Origin: Protea cynaroides
Lineage: Eukaryota > Streptophyta > Magnoliopsida > Proteales > Proteaceae
NCBI GenBank assembly: GCA_028583415.1
Contig: CM053266.1
Span: 32,731,758 to 32,795,757, forward strand
Direction of reading: 5' to 3'
Length of the DNA: 64,000 nt
The position numbers and the translations under genes are program-made. Positions 46,601 to 57,289 of the stretch are shown here, piece by piece; positions within the stretch are counted from its first letter, which is position 1; each line of letters begins with the position of its first letter. The notes under the pieces are model-generated. The model was not told the origin of the DNA. It saw only the letters and a program-made list of their open reading frames with translations, and made no database searches.

Positions 46601-49600
46601 TGGCCCTTGTATCAAGTGGACGTTAAAAATGTGTTCTTGTATGGGGATCTTCATGAAGAGGTATACATGGACCAACCTCTGGGGTATGTTGCTCAGGGAG
46701 GGAATTCTACTAAAGTATGCAAGTTACTAAAAGCAATATATGGCCTAAAGCAGTCCCCTCATGCGTGGTTTGATAAATTTAGCACTGTCATTACTAGTCT
46801 TGGCTTCACTACTTGCTATTCAGATCATTCTATTTTTGTACGTCGTCATCAGGCTACGGTTACCATCATTGCTCTCTATGTGGACGACATAATTATTACA
46901 GGGAATGATAAGTTGGGTATTACAGAACTTAAGTCTCACCTAAATATCCATTTTTAGATGAAGGACTTAGGACTCCTTCACTATTTTCTTGGTATTGAAG
47001 TAGTTTGAAGCCGTACTAGTATCAGTTTTTCCCAACACAAGTATGTCATCGATCTCCTTGCAGAAACAGGTCTTCTTGGCACCAAACCGGCTGAAACTCC
47101 TATGGATCCACATCAGAAATTCGAAATATGTGATAGTCCTAAATATTCTGATGTTCATCAATATAGACGGTTGGTTGGGGAGCTAATTTATCTTACTGTT
47201 ACTAGATCTAACCTTTCTTATGTTGTTGGAGTGATGAGTCAATTTATGCAAGCTCCTAAAGTTGTCCATTGAGCGGCGGCCTGTCGTATCTTGCGTTATC
47301 TTAAGAAATCTCCAGGTACAGGTCTTGTTTATTTCCGACATCGCCATCTTGACATTGTTGGGTTTTCAGATGTTGATTGGGCTGGGCAAGATGGTGATAG
47401 ACGTTCCACTACAGGTTGTTGTACTTTCATTGGTGGCAATCTCGTTACTTGGCGAAGCAAGAAGCAAACCACTGTCTCCAAGTCTAGTGCTGAGTCTGAA
47501 TACCGTGCTATGGCACATATTACTACTGAATTAATGTGGCTGAAGAATCTTTTGCAAGAGTTGGGATTTCCTATTTCTCAGCCTATGATCTGAAAGTGTG
47601 ATAATCAGGCTGCGATCTATATTGCCAGTAATCCAGTGTTCCATGAACATACCAAGCATATAGAAGTGGATGGTCATTTTGTCCGTAATGCGGTTTTGAA
47701 GAAGCTTGTTGTCATTCCATTTGTTTCATCTCCAAATCAACTTGCGGATATTCTCACTAAACCTCTATTTGGACCAGCACACCGATTGAACTGTTACAAG
47801 CTTAGATTGGCTGATTTGTACACTCCAGCTTGAGGGAGGGTATTACAAAGTTGACCCATAGACCCATGGGACCCACTGGGACCCACTAGATATAGTTGGC
47901 GCTAGCTAGCGCCAGCTAGCGCCAACTATATCTAGTGCTGCTCCCCTTTCTCTTCCTTCTTTAATTAATTACAGATTTATTTTCTTTTATTTTATTATTG
48001 TAATCTTATTGTAATTTTCTCTTATTGTCTCTTCTTGGAACAGAGAATTTCCTTGTAAATCTGTTTATTTTCTTTCTCTATAAATACAAGGTAGAGAGGA
48101 GAGCTATTTAACGATTTGGGCTACAGCACATTGCTGTGTCGAAATCTCTCTCTCTCTCTTTCTCTCTCTCCTCCTCAATCTTCTTCTCTTTTAATTTCTG
48201 GTTGTATACTTGCTGGTTGTTTCTTTGAGAAATTGTTACAATAACGTTATCATTTTCATATCTCATAGTCATGTGTTGGCTTAATTTTCTCTAAAGTTAT
48301 GACCATTGATAAGTTGAGGAAAGAAATTGTAAGGAAAAATCTGCAAATTTATTTAGAAAAAGTAACCATTTATAATAAGTAAAAAACGAATTTACAGATT
48401 GGGAGTAATAAATTTTCAAGTTTACCAAACACAATCTGCTCTCAATCTAATCTTGGATTGATTACAGCTTGTGTTTTACCAAACACTGATTCTGTTCTCA
48501 ACCTGTTACCAAATCAATCCCAAAACAGGTTTACCAAACATGATCTTACTCTATAAAATAGTGGAATCAGGAAAAAGTGACTTCCTTAGGAATCAAGGAA
48601 TTGGGAGCGGGATAGTTATCAAACAGGCCATGGTATCATGCCTCTCAAGAGCAGCAGCAGAACACAATCCCCTCTTGCAGTCTAACAATTGATAAAAGGA
48701 TGAACTATGGCTCTACAAGTACAAAATATGATTAAGTGAAAAGTGAAGAGAAACGAAAATACAGTTGCCAATAATTCAGTAGAAATATTATCACACTTAA
48801 TGGGGTGCCCTTCTAAATTTAAAAAAAAAAAAAAAAAAAGTTTAACCTTCCCTATACAAGGGGAAATTAAACTAGACATGAAAACCCTGGGTTCAATGCA
48901 AGCCAATAGCCCCATTAATCTAAGCTATCATCATGAGAGTGCAGGTTCATTCACAACATATACACCAACAAATACTTAAAACACATAAAAGGAATTAACC
49001 CACCAAAAAATAAACTACTGGAGAATAGACAATACCTGTGAAGCTTCAACAGACTTGGGCAAATTTTCCAGGTAAAGCTCCCATTCCTGACCATGCCAAT
49101 CGGATACTTCATCTTCCCTTGGCATCCTCCCATGAATAAACTCTTTTGCCAGTGACACAATTTTCGCGTAAGTGTTCGAAACAGGTTCAAAGGCATCTGG
49201 AGGGATACCAGTTCCCTGGGTCCAGAGTACCAGATCGATCTCTTTCTCAATTCCAGGGATATTAGCTTTGAGGAAATCAATAAACGTTTCCGTATCGATG
49301 GATTGGAACTTAAAGGTGGCTATATATTTCTGAAGGAATTTATCAAATGCAGGCCTTCCAACCTAAACAATCCAACAAGGAAAAAAAATTGGGGGATACT
49401 GAGTTTCTCCATCAAGTTTCTCCATCAGGCTCAGTTCCTTCCAAAGCAATTCAATGTACTATAATGAGAACTTACCTGACGTTCAATGCGCCAGACGAAC
49501 TGGAAACCCTTTTCATAAGGAACTTGAGAGTAAACATCATCTGGGTCCACTCCTTCCTGCTTCGTCTTGAGCTTTGTGAACTCCATGTTGTCCTTGAACC

Positions 49601-51059
49601 TCTCCATTTCTTCATTTAAACCCCTCCAACCTATACCAGTATTCAGAGCAGCTATCTCTTCCCCCTGCACGACCTCAACAATTCTTCGTTCCGCATATGT
49701 TGTAAATCCCTTGGATCATGCAAAATAAAATATAAAATAATCAGTAACCCAAATCACAGGACCGAGAGAATGACAACCTCTCAACAGTTGAAGCTCAGAC
49801 TTCATCAAGCACCACGTACTTAGGAGGGAAGTTCTACTATTTCACTTCGCATTTGACTGACAACTTCTGTAATCATGACTCTGCAACTAAACTGAAGTCC
49901 TATCAATAATCAAATATGATGATTGAACATTTGATGGTGGATTCTTAATTTCTCATTGACACATTTAGAAGTTATTTAGTCAGTTAAACAATTGTTGTTG
50001 GTAAAGATAAACTAAATTTCAATCAAGAAGCAATTCAGCACTGATTCAGTCTAGACAGAAAGGGAAAAATCAAATCACCTCGTTTAACCAGAAATCTTCA
50101 TTGGTCTTGTTAGTGATCAGATTACCAGTCCAGCTATGAGCAAGCTCATGGGCCACAACCTGTGCACCGGTTTCATCTCCCTTGATTACCGTTGGTGTCA
50201 AAAATACCATCCTTGGATTCTCCATGCCCCCGTAAGGAAAGCTTGGAGGTAACACCAATAGGTCGAATCTTTCCCATTCATAAGGCCCGAACAGCTTCTC
50301 ACCCTGCATAATCATATCCTCCGTCCCTGCAAACTCCCTCGCGGCCACGTCCAGGAGCGCAGGTGCAGACTCAGCGTAGACCCTCGTTCTCGGGCCAACG
50401 TCTCTAAACCCAAGCTCCCCCACTGCAAAAGCAAACAAGTAGGGTGGTATGGGCTGCTCCATCGTGAATTCGTCCACCATCCTGCCCTCGGCGCACCACA
50501 ACGCATCGTTGCAGGCCATTGCAGCCTCACCTGAGACCGGAGATCGGCGTTCGACATGCCGTGCCGACATCACGGCAGACAACTGGTGAGGCACATTGAG
50601 GCGAGCTGAGTAACAAATGCGTGCAGCTGGGGTGTCTTGACAAGGGAATATAGAACGGGCATGTATAGATTGGCACTGCGTGTACACGAAGGGAAAAGCC
50701 TTGTTGAACGTCTGCGCTGGAGAAAGCCATTGAAGGGCCGAAGAAGACGGACTCGTGGTGAAAGCAACAAGGAATGAAGATTGATTGGAAAGGGAGACGG
50801 TGAGGTTTTGGCCTTTGATCGGGTCAGCGACAGGAGACAGCGAGAAAGGAATTGGAGTTACGGTTTTGGGGTTGACGACGGAGGAAATGGACAGAGAGCG
50901 TGAGTCGAGATAAATAGGGCCCGCATGAGGGGTTGGCAGACTAAAGATAGCAGAGCCATGAATGATGGAAGAAGCGAAATCCAAATAGAGAGAAAGAGAG
51001 ACGTGGGTTGCGAATGGATGAGATGAATCGGTGAAGGAATGAGGATCTACAGGCGCCAT
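40659..51059 (-). CDS. LKHA4: Leukotriene A4 hydrolase homologue, M1 aminopeptidase (complete, 4 exons)
   Basis: Exons 50079-51059, 49476-49709, 49036-49362 and 40659-40964 join in frame with GT-AG borders (1848 nt, 615 aa plus TGA), matching the usual length of plant LKHA4 proteins. Exon 1 codes for the N-terminal beta-domain and most of the catalytic domain. GGMEN (277-281) is the substrate-recognition loop. HELAH (304-308), 18 residues and Glu327 form the HEXXH-x18-E zinc site. Exon 2 has PYEKGF with Tyr392 at the catalytic tyrosine position, after ERFKDNMEFTKLKTKQEG. Exons 3-4 make the helical C-terminal domain (WTQGTGIPPDAF, WELYLENLPKS, LRPLYIALAKDSGKEA). All key residues are present, so an active cytosolic zinc aminopeptidase/epoxide hydrolase is expected; its plant substrate is unknown. 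Intron 3 (8.07 kb) contains an antisense copia element. Intron 1 begins directly after the zinc-ligand Glu327 codon. Confidence 0.97.
41289..42265 (-). mobile_element. Probable LINE 3' region with poly-A tail
   Basis: About 20 T at 41290-41311 (poly-A on the minus strand) are followed by a minus-strand 3'-end-like sequence with TTGATGGTTTGCTGCTTGTA and CTTCTGGGTTC directly before the A-run. Further upstream, reading frames lack a recognisable domain. A 16-base G run lies at 42247-42262. No matching target duplication was found. Identity is inferred from the tail and position in intron 3 of the hydrolase gene. Confidence 0.45.
42918..43305 (+). repeat. 5' LTR with a 44-bp perfect palindrome
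   Basis: 42969-43012 is a perfect inverted repeat with no spacer, centred on GCTAGCTAGC. The LTR also has TATAAATACAAGG near 43142 as a TATA box and a CT-rich stretch. Confidence 0.93.
43306..43317 (+). other. Primer binding site, initiator tRNA-Met type
   Basis: TGGTATCAGAGC directly after the CA end of the 5' LTR; complementary to the 3' end of plant initiator tRNA-Met. Confidence 0.9.
43704..47833 (+). pseudogene. Copia polyprotein remnant (gag-PR-INT-RT-RH)
   Basis: Domains in order: gag from 43716 (MTDPKPTEAQNISIKLKGVS) with internal stops near 43942 and 44150. A knuckle CTHCHKTNHMVENYW at about 44450 has the last Cys replaced by Tyr. Protease active site WIIDSGATCHM at 44710. Integrase 45075-45950 (HSDVWGP, FVTFLDDYSRMTWLYL, VLRTNNALEYI, NGIAERKNR); the second catalytic Asp is Asn here. 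RT from about 46320 (WTLIDLPAG, LKARLVAKG, LYVDDIIITGND with intact YVDD), interrupted by a stop and a frameshift near 46420-46500. RNase H from about 47340 (VDWAGQDGDRRSTTGCCTF, SKSSAESEYRAMA) to TKHIEVDGHFVRNAV and LADILTKPL. Changes in gag, integrase and RT make it non-autonomous. Confidence 0.93.
47841..48240 (+). repeat. 3' LTR with an extended, imperfect palindrome
   Basis: Same as the 5' LTR apart from scattered changes and a longer palindrome region (about 47884-47937) that has an extra TAGCGCCAGC-type segment. The arms now flank an asymmetric centre. Confidence 0.92.
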
Positions 51060-51089
51060 CGAATAACAAACAGAGCAGTGATTGGATTA

Positions 51090-51097
51090 TAGGGTTT
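51090..51097 (-). promoter_or_regulatory. Telo-box in the 5' leader of the hydrolase gene
   Basis: AAACCCTA on the minus strand, about 31-38 bases upstream of the ATG at 51059. The motif is common near transcription starts of plant housekeeping genes. Confidence 0.45.
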
Positions 51098-51262
51098 CGA
51101 ATTGGGGTTCGCTGTTTCGGTTTCACGATTTATGAGCGATGAGCGAAGGAAGTGAACAATGGAGCAGAAAGTGGTGTGCTTCAGGCAGCAAAAATCGATT
51201 CGATTTCACGGCTGGTAGCCTCGCCCTCGTTGAGCACTTCTCCAGAAGTGATCTCCATTTCA

Positions 51263-51551
51263 TTAATCGCGTCTAAAGTCAGGAATGGAATAAAGATATC
51301 ATTAATTGCGTCTAAAGTCAGGATTAGAATAAAGATATTGTCGTTGCTGGCTCTGCCGTTTCTGTTTATCTTTCATGAACTGCATCAATCCTCCATTTCC
51401 CAAAAAAAAATAATATAACTGAAGTTCTTCAGGGGTGGTAGGATGTGGATTCGATATTTTCTGTTTATCTTTCATGAATCTGCATCAATCCTCCATTTCA
51501 AAAAAAAAAAAAATATAGCTGAAGTTCTTCAGTGGTGATAGGATGTGGATT
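51263..51551. repeat. Two small tandem duplications upstream of the hydrolase gene
   Basis: First, a unit of about 38 bp (TGCGTCTAAAGTCAGGA..ATAAAGATAT) is repeated at about 51263-51300 and 51301-51338. Second, a unit of about 95 bp (CTGTTTATCTTTCATGAA, CATCAATCCTCCATTTC, GAAGTTCTTCAG, GGATGTGGATTC) is present at 51361-51453 and 51462-51551, with the A-runs differing in length. Confidence 0.85.
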
Positions 51552-51604
51552 CCGTGTAGAACAAGATTATATCCGTTTCATTTACCTTAATCTTATAAAA
51601 AATA

Positions 51605-52600
51605 GAAAAAATTTCATCTACACCCCATCAAAGATTGTTAACATCATTTACACCCACAAGTTTACAAAAACATCACTTAGATCCCAAAACTTTGGCTGTG
51701 GTAATCAAATAAATCCACTCCGTCAGTTGATTCCCGTTAGATGCTGACGTCAGTTGAAATAAAATTTTCCATGGACAATACTGCCCTTAGAGTAAAGATA
51801 AAATACCATATTATCCTTCTTCTCTTCTTCCTTTCATCTTCTTCTTTCCTCTTCTGCTCTTCTCCATAGTCAGATTCATATGGTAGGAGCTGGTTTGGGG
51901 GAAAATTAGGGGAGCTGGCATGGCTCCAACAGATGGTCAGCTCCACTAAGATAGATTGCACTCCATCAAAAGATTTCCGTTATTGTTTGGGGGAAAATGA
52001 AACCAATCGAACTCCAAAAGGGTTCTTCGGCCTGCCCCAGCTCGCTCAGGTCGAGTTTCAAGATAACTATCTTGCAGTGAGCTTTCCAGAGACTGATTCG
52101 GTGGCTGTGAATCTAGGGCAGATCTTTTTTTCAAACAACCAACTCACGGGATCTCTGCCTCCATCCATAGGTAACTTCTCTGGTGTTCAGAAGCTTCTTC
52201 TCGATGGTAATATATTCTTTGGGCGATTTCACATTTTTCACCTGAGATTGGAAAGTTGCAGCAGATTCTCAAAGAAAGAGAGAGAGGGCAGAGATTCTCA
52301 AAGAAAGAGAGAGAGGGAGACGTAATTGACGATGGAGATATGGAGCGAAGCATATCCAGATTTTGTCTCAAGCTCACATTACCGGAAAAATCTTCACGTC
52401 GCCGGAGAAGAAGGCTGTTTGGAATAAATCTTTTAAGTTTTTTAAAATTAAAAAGATAAAATATAAAAATGAAGGGTAAAACTGTATTTCAATAATTTTA
52501 GTGATTTTCGTCAGTTAAGTGGACCTAGGTGATGTTTCTGCATTCTTGTGGGTGTAGATGATGTTAACAATCTTTGATGGGGTGTAGATGAAATTTTTTC
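51605..52600. mobile_element. Pack-MULE (Mutator-like element with captured gene fragment), 996 bp
   Basis: Terminal inverted repeats begin identically with GAAAAAATTTCATCTACACC and continue for about 80 bp with few mismatches (CATCAAAGATTGTTAACATC, then ACACCCACAAG). Perfect 9-bp target duplications TAAAAAATA lie at 51596-51604 and 52601-52609. No transposase is present. The interior carries an LRR receptor-kinase fragment (separate entry). Its end sequence differs from the Mutator-like element at 33089-35217, so these are different families. Confidence 0.9.
51950..52262 (+). pseudogene. Captured BAM-type LRR receptor-like kinase fragment
   Basis: The plus-strand frame starting at 51933 encodes PKGFFGLPQLAQVEFQDNYL, then NLGQIFFSNNQLTGSLPPSI and GNFSGVQKLLLDGN: consecutive LRRs closely resembling the ectodomain of BAM1/BAM2 CLAVATA1-related receptor kinases. 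A frame change near 52215-52235 separates this from PEIGKLQQ in another frame, which is the next expected block. The kinase domain, transmembrane segment and signal peptide are absent. The LRR copy spacing is irregular in the middle (AVSFPETDSVAV). The frame runs on into an AGATTCTCAAAGAAAGAGAG tandem duplication (52263-52316). A gene fragment carried by the surrounding Pack-MULE; whether it is transcribed is unknown. Confidence 0.85.
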
Positions 52601-52619
52601 TAAAAAATATAACTTTAGG

Positions 52620-53487
52620 TTTTAGAGTGTTCAGATGTATAAAGCCTTAATGTTTATATAGTCATTTAAGATTTCGTCTCATAATTTCTTAAGGTTTGTT
52701 ATACATTTTGTTTTAAACTATGGTTTTATTTCATTTTCCTTGTAATTTGTATTCTATTTCCATTTTTCAGATTCGAATTTTCACTAGATATTCGGTTAAA
52801 TTTCGAATTCAAATCCTAATTTGGATTTTATAAAACCGTCGGATTTTGGATCGGATTGGAGATATTGTAGTTAGCAAGTGGGTTCAAATTCTGGTGGTGA
52901 TGTATCCAATTCGAATTCGATCAATTTACATCCCTAAATACAGTGGTGTTAGATGAATAATGACCCTACCAACCGAGAAGGATACGTGTAAAGATGCATA
53001 TCCCAACCGCAAGAAGACGTGCCGCCCGCCACAGACAAGCACATAAGGTTGTCATTTTAGAGGTCATATTCTGATATCTCATGGATAGCGACCCTGGGTC
53101 CGCCCAAATCGCCTATGTCTTTCCACTCTTAGTACACAGCTAACTTGCAATGTCATCCTTGTACAAAGATCTCAGAGACGCCATCAGAGGACTCCCAAAG
53201 ATCATCCATCATCCAACGGTTGTTAGCCCATTTACCTGCAACCGACACGAGATATCATGAATTGAGTTGTGGCTCGCACCCACTCTCCTTATTTGACCTA
53301 TAAGTCCAACCTACACCGCAACTCATAGCTCACTCAGTTGAGCAAAGAGTTTGGGATAAGGGTAACAACTACGGCAAGATAACAGATCATGTCAAATCCC
53401 TCGATGGCAAACCAAAAATTACGCACCCAATTCCTTTCCTATATATACAACACAATCCTAAGGTAAACGGATCGAATTCTTTACACT

Positions 53488-53540
<53 letters not shown>

Positions 53541-53680
53541 CTAAACGCATGTCTCAGGAGCTCATATTCTCATACCGAGCTCAATATTGCTTATGCTTGG
53601 TTCCAACTTAGACATTGGAGTGGCCTCAGGGTTTTCGAACCTACCCTCATTTGCCTATTTACTTCATCCCTTGCAAGCCC
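52620..53680 (+). other. Intergenic DNA and probable LTR fragment
   Basis: From about 52950 the sequence has the feel of a gypsy LTR: CCTATATATACAACAC promoter-like block near 53439, a CT microsatellite at 53492-53535, and CTTAGACATTGGAGTGGCC followed by TTTTCGAACC near 53605. No partner LTR, primer site or coding sequence was seen, so this is tentative. 52620-52950 has nothing recognisable. Confidence 0.35.
53492..53535. repeat. CT microsatellite
   Basis: An uninterrupted CT run of 44 bases. Confidence 0.95.
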
Positions 53681-54405
53681 TGTTGGGGAAAACATAAGAA
53701 TTTTTCCTCTTGTATGCAAACCAATGGATAGACACAACTACAATATACGCACAGTGATATAGCAGCAGAAATAAATAGAGACAATCAAACCACAAGTGAC
53801 ACACCAATTTTTACGTGGAAAACTCTTATAAGGTTAAAGGGGAAAAACCACGGGGCCTAGTCCAGGTAAATCTCCACTATAATAATAATAGGTACATGAT
53901 ACGATCCTCTCTAGTCACAGTTAGAGGTTTTCAATCTTTAAGAGAAATAACCCACCATTGGGTAATACAATAACTCACCAAAATAATTGGTGGTAATCCA
54001 AGAATAACAAGAATACTCTCACCTCAATGCCGACATAACAAAGACTGAGAAGAACCGTCACCTTTCTCTCTTTCTTGAATAGGGAGAATGTTGTCACGCC
54101 GCACGCATGTAGAATAAAAGTCTTTACTCTCTAATGGAGGAATGAAGAAAAAACCATATTTTTCTTCCCACTCGAAACCTTGGATTTCTTGACTTTGGAT
54201 CTCTCCATTTTCTCTCTGGTTTTCACTAAAACTCAGGAACTCTCTGATATATCAAAACCGCCTTTACCAAAAGGCTTATGTACATAAATAAGAGAGAGGG
54301 ACAAGAAACAGTACTGGAAACTACCTTTTATTGTAAAACCTTCCCATTAGGGAAAGGTATGGTGGTGGGTCCCTCCACCCACGTGGGGTGAGGAGGAACC
54401 CAACA
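53681..54405 (-). mobile_element. 3' LTR of a second copia family, 725 bp
   Basis: On the minus strand it begins TGTTGGGTTCC at 54405, directly after a polypurine tract (GAGTCGGAGGGGGAGTT), and ends TTTTCCCCAACA at 53681. Both termini are TG..CA. RNase H coding sequence adjoins at the correct side. Confidence 0.85.
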
Positions 54406-55215
54406 AACTCCCCCTCCGACTCACGAGCGAGGATCTGCCATACCCAAATCTACCATGCTTATACAAAAAATCATTCTTTTCATTAGGTAATGCTTTTGTC
54501 ATCATATTTGCATTGTTTTTATTAGTATGGATCTTCTCAACCTTTAGTTGCTTCTGTTCAAGTATATTCTGAATCCAGTGATACCTTACATCAACATGCT
54601 TGGTCTTATAGTGGAAACTAGGATTCATACTAAGGTGAATGGCACTCTGACTGTCACAATGAACAATGTACTTGTCTTGTGTCAAACCTAGTTATTGAAT
54701 GAACCTCTTCATCCACAACATTTTCTTGCAAGCTTCCGCTACAACAATATACTCAGTTTCTGTAGTTGACAAAGCGACACATTTCTGCAACTTGGATTGT
54801 CATGACACTGCTCCCCCTGCAAAAGTAAACAGATAGCCTGATGTCGATTTCCTTGAGTGGATGTCGACTGCCATATCTGCATTTGTGTACCTCTGTAACA
54901 CAGGTTTATCAATACCAGAACATAAACATGCATTGGATGTACCTCTAAGATATTTCATAATCCACTTGACTGCTTCCCAATACTCTTTGCCATGATTGGC
55001 AAGAAATCTGCTCACAACTCCAACTGCATATGCAATATCAGATATTGTACACACCATGGCATACATTAAACTTCCTACAATTGATGCGTAAGGAATTTTC
55101 TTCATTTATGTTATTCCTTGCTCAATTGAAGAACTCTGCTCATTGCTCAACCTAAAGTGACCTGCAAGTGGGGAACTGACTGGCTTTGCTTTATCCATAT
55201 TAAACCTTTCAAGTA
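54406..55215 (-). pseudogene. Copia RT C-terminus and RNase H remnant
   Basis: 55105-54800 encodes KKIPYASIVGSLMYAMVCT, VKWIMKYLRGTSNACLCSG and KSTSGYLFTFAGGAVS. 54685-54430 encodes YIVHCDSQSAIHLSMNP, KTKHVDVRYHWIQNIL and ANMMTKALPNEK. This resembles Tork/TAR-type copia and is unlike the two other copia families in the window. A frameshift and stop near 54690-54800 separate the parts. Upstream sequence ends abruptly near 55215, so gag to mid-RT are missing. Confidence 0.88.
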
Positions 55216-55714
55216 CTTGCCTTCTCTTTTGTCATGGTTATGATGGAGAACAACATGATAATGTGGATGAAATTTTCCTTGTTTAAGTGTAATCTCTGTC
55301 ACTGCAGTTCTGTTGCAATCTCAATACACGCTTGCGGTCCCCATAAAGATGATATTTCTGTGTTTGGTTTGGTGTTGATTTCAGCTTATTGTTTGCATGC
55401 TTATCATGTAGTATTTAAATGAGTTTCCAAGATTATAATTTGCTTTCATGTTTAGATTCAATTTGTTGTGTAGCCCCTATGATCAATGTACATATTGTTT
55501 TAACTCCACACATACCCCCACCCTCAAGTGATGTATCCCCATTTGAATATCCAATTCATAATAGATGTATGTTAGGGTACTTCCTTCCCGCGATGTGATT
55601 GGCTAGGAGACTCTAAAGAGTCTGACCCCTTGAGGACTCATTTTGAATGAGCCCACCCAACCCTCGGATTGGATCCAAGAGTGTGAAAAATCGTTGTATC
55701 AAGAATGTAAGACC
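55216..55714. other. No gene seen
   Basis: Short unremarkable sequence between the copia remnant and the gypsy LTR. Confidence 0.45.
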
Positions 55715-55761
55715 TGCATGCAAATTTCGGGGACGAAATTTTTTTTTAAGGGTGGTAGAGT
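55715..55761 (+). mobile_element. Gypsy 3' terminus and polypurine tract left of the LTR
   Basis: CAAATTTCGGGGACGAAATT followed by a T-run and AAGGGTGGTAGAG is the usual sequence at the end of pol and polypurine tract of plant chromovirus-type gypsy elements, directly before a 3' LTR. Only about 50 bases are recognisable. Confidence 0.6.
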
Positions 55762-55924
55762 TGTAAGAACCGTGCTCTAAAACCCGATTTAACCATGGTT
55801 TTATGCGATGGCAGGTGCCCCAATCATAACCGGACCGGAAAGCGAAGCCGGGCAAGGGACCACGCAAGAAGCCGGGTGAAGAACCAATCAATTTCTGGTA
55901 CGAAAAATGTGTAAAATTGGCTAA

Positions 55925-56130
55925 GTTCATACCGGTCTCACCCATACCGGTCTCACCATACCGGTCTCACCATACCGGATGCACTATGGTGCAACCGGTA
56001 TGGTATACCGGTCTCACCCATACCGGTCTCACCATACCGGATGCACTATCCTGCAACCGGTATGGCATACCGGTTTCACTATACCGGTCTCGCTATCCTG
56101 CGACCGGTATGTGCAAGACCGGTATGTGTT
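55925..56130. repeat. ACCGGT minisatellite 1
   Basis: Short units of the form CATACCGGTCTCAC with CACTATCCTGCGACCGGTATG variants, each carrying the self-complementary ACCGGT. Confidence 0.92.
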
Positions 56131-56609
56131 CGGAGCTGTGTTTCTCTCAAAAATGGAAACTTAAAGTTTCCATATGAGGGGGGAGCGTGTTTTGGACGGC
56201 CTCCCTCTATTAATAGAGGGGGAGACGCTCCGTGAACCCCTTTGTTCTGAGAAGGAGTTGAGGGTTCAAGGAGGTTGACGCCGCCAAGGAAGGAGCTGTC
56301 GGTGGAGGAACTCGCCGCCAACTGACAACCGCTACCGGTAAAGTGCTCTATCCTTCCTGTAGGGTTGTTTATCGGATCGGAGCCGCGAAGCGGCGTGAGA
56401 TCTGATGGAAAATGCTTAGATTCATTTCGTATTTATTTCGGATCTGGTTGGTTTTTGGTATTCTAGCCAAGATCCGTAGGACCCTTCAGAGACTGGACCT
56501 TAGCAGAAGATAGGTGAAACCTTAGGGAGCTACCGTGGAGACCTCGATCTCAGAAAATCACGCCGTAGGGTATATCCTTGGGAAAATCCCGCGGTATGGG
56601 CCGCGGTGT

Positions 56610-56915
56610 ATACCGCTGGCACCATACCGGTCGCACTCAGCCAGATCTGAGTGAGACCGGTATGTGTGCATCCGGTATGCATACCGGCGGCACCATACCG
56701 GTCGCACTCGGCCCGGATCCGAGTAAGACCGGTATGTGTGCATCCGGTATGCATACCGGCGGCACCATACCGGTCGCACTCGGTTAGATTCGGAGTGAGA
56801 CCGGTATGTGTGCATCCGGTATGCATACCGGTCTCACCCATACCGGTCTCACCCATACCGGTCTCACCATACCGGTCTCACTATCCTGCGACCGGTATGT
56901 GCGAGACCGGTATGT
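56610..56915. repeat. ACCGGT minisatellite 2, 72-bp period
   Basis: AGACCGGTATGTGTGCATCC recurs at exact 72-base steps (ACCGG at 56656, 56728 and 56800). Each unit contains the 16-bp perfect palindrome CCGGTATGCATACCGG. Short CATACCGGTCTCACC units follow. Confidence 0.93.
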
Positions 56916-57289
56916 GTTTTGAGCCCTGTTTGTCTGGGAAAGCCAGGTTTTGGCTTCTAAAACTCTAATAAATGGAAATTAACATGAAAATATGGTTGTA
57001 TAGGACTTATATGTGAAACTTCTGACGCCGAAAAGGATTAACACCACGTGTCAGGTAAGGGACAAGACCCGAACTTAAATTAAAGATTTAATAATAAACC
57101 TTAGAGAGCTCTTTAATTTTCTGCATCAAATTATATGCTTGTTTGATGGATTGTGCATATCACATGTCATGTAGTGTAAATTCTATTTGATTTATCTGTT
57201 CATGCATTTCATATGCTAGGTGTGTTGGATGTTAGACATGTGATTGTTTTAGTTGGAGTGTGGAATGGGAAGGGCCGGGGGCCTGGGAT

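Larger units (their letters stand above)
42918..48240 (+). mobile_element. Ty1/copia LTR retrotransposon, 5323 bp, in hydrolase intron 3
   Basis: LTRs 42918-43305 (388 bp, TGTTACGAAG to TTGTCACA) and 47841-48240 (400 bp, starting TATTACAAAG, so one terminal base has changed). A perfect 5-bp target duplication ATAAC lies at 42913-42917 and 48241-48245. The primer site TGGTATCAGAGC begins at 43306, and a polypurine tract GAGGGAGGG ends at 47840. The internal order is gag, protease, integrase, RT, RNase H. Antisense to the hydrolase gene. The element is structurally complete but coding-dead. Confidence 0.95.

Noticed and set aside
55917..56968. Reading frames with Gly-Met-His-Thr-Gly-Cys and Tyr-Arg-Ser-His repeats on both strands
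   Set aside because: They are translations of the ACCGGT minisatellites in several frames; no start context, no conserved domain.
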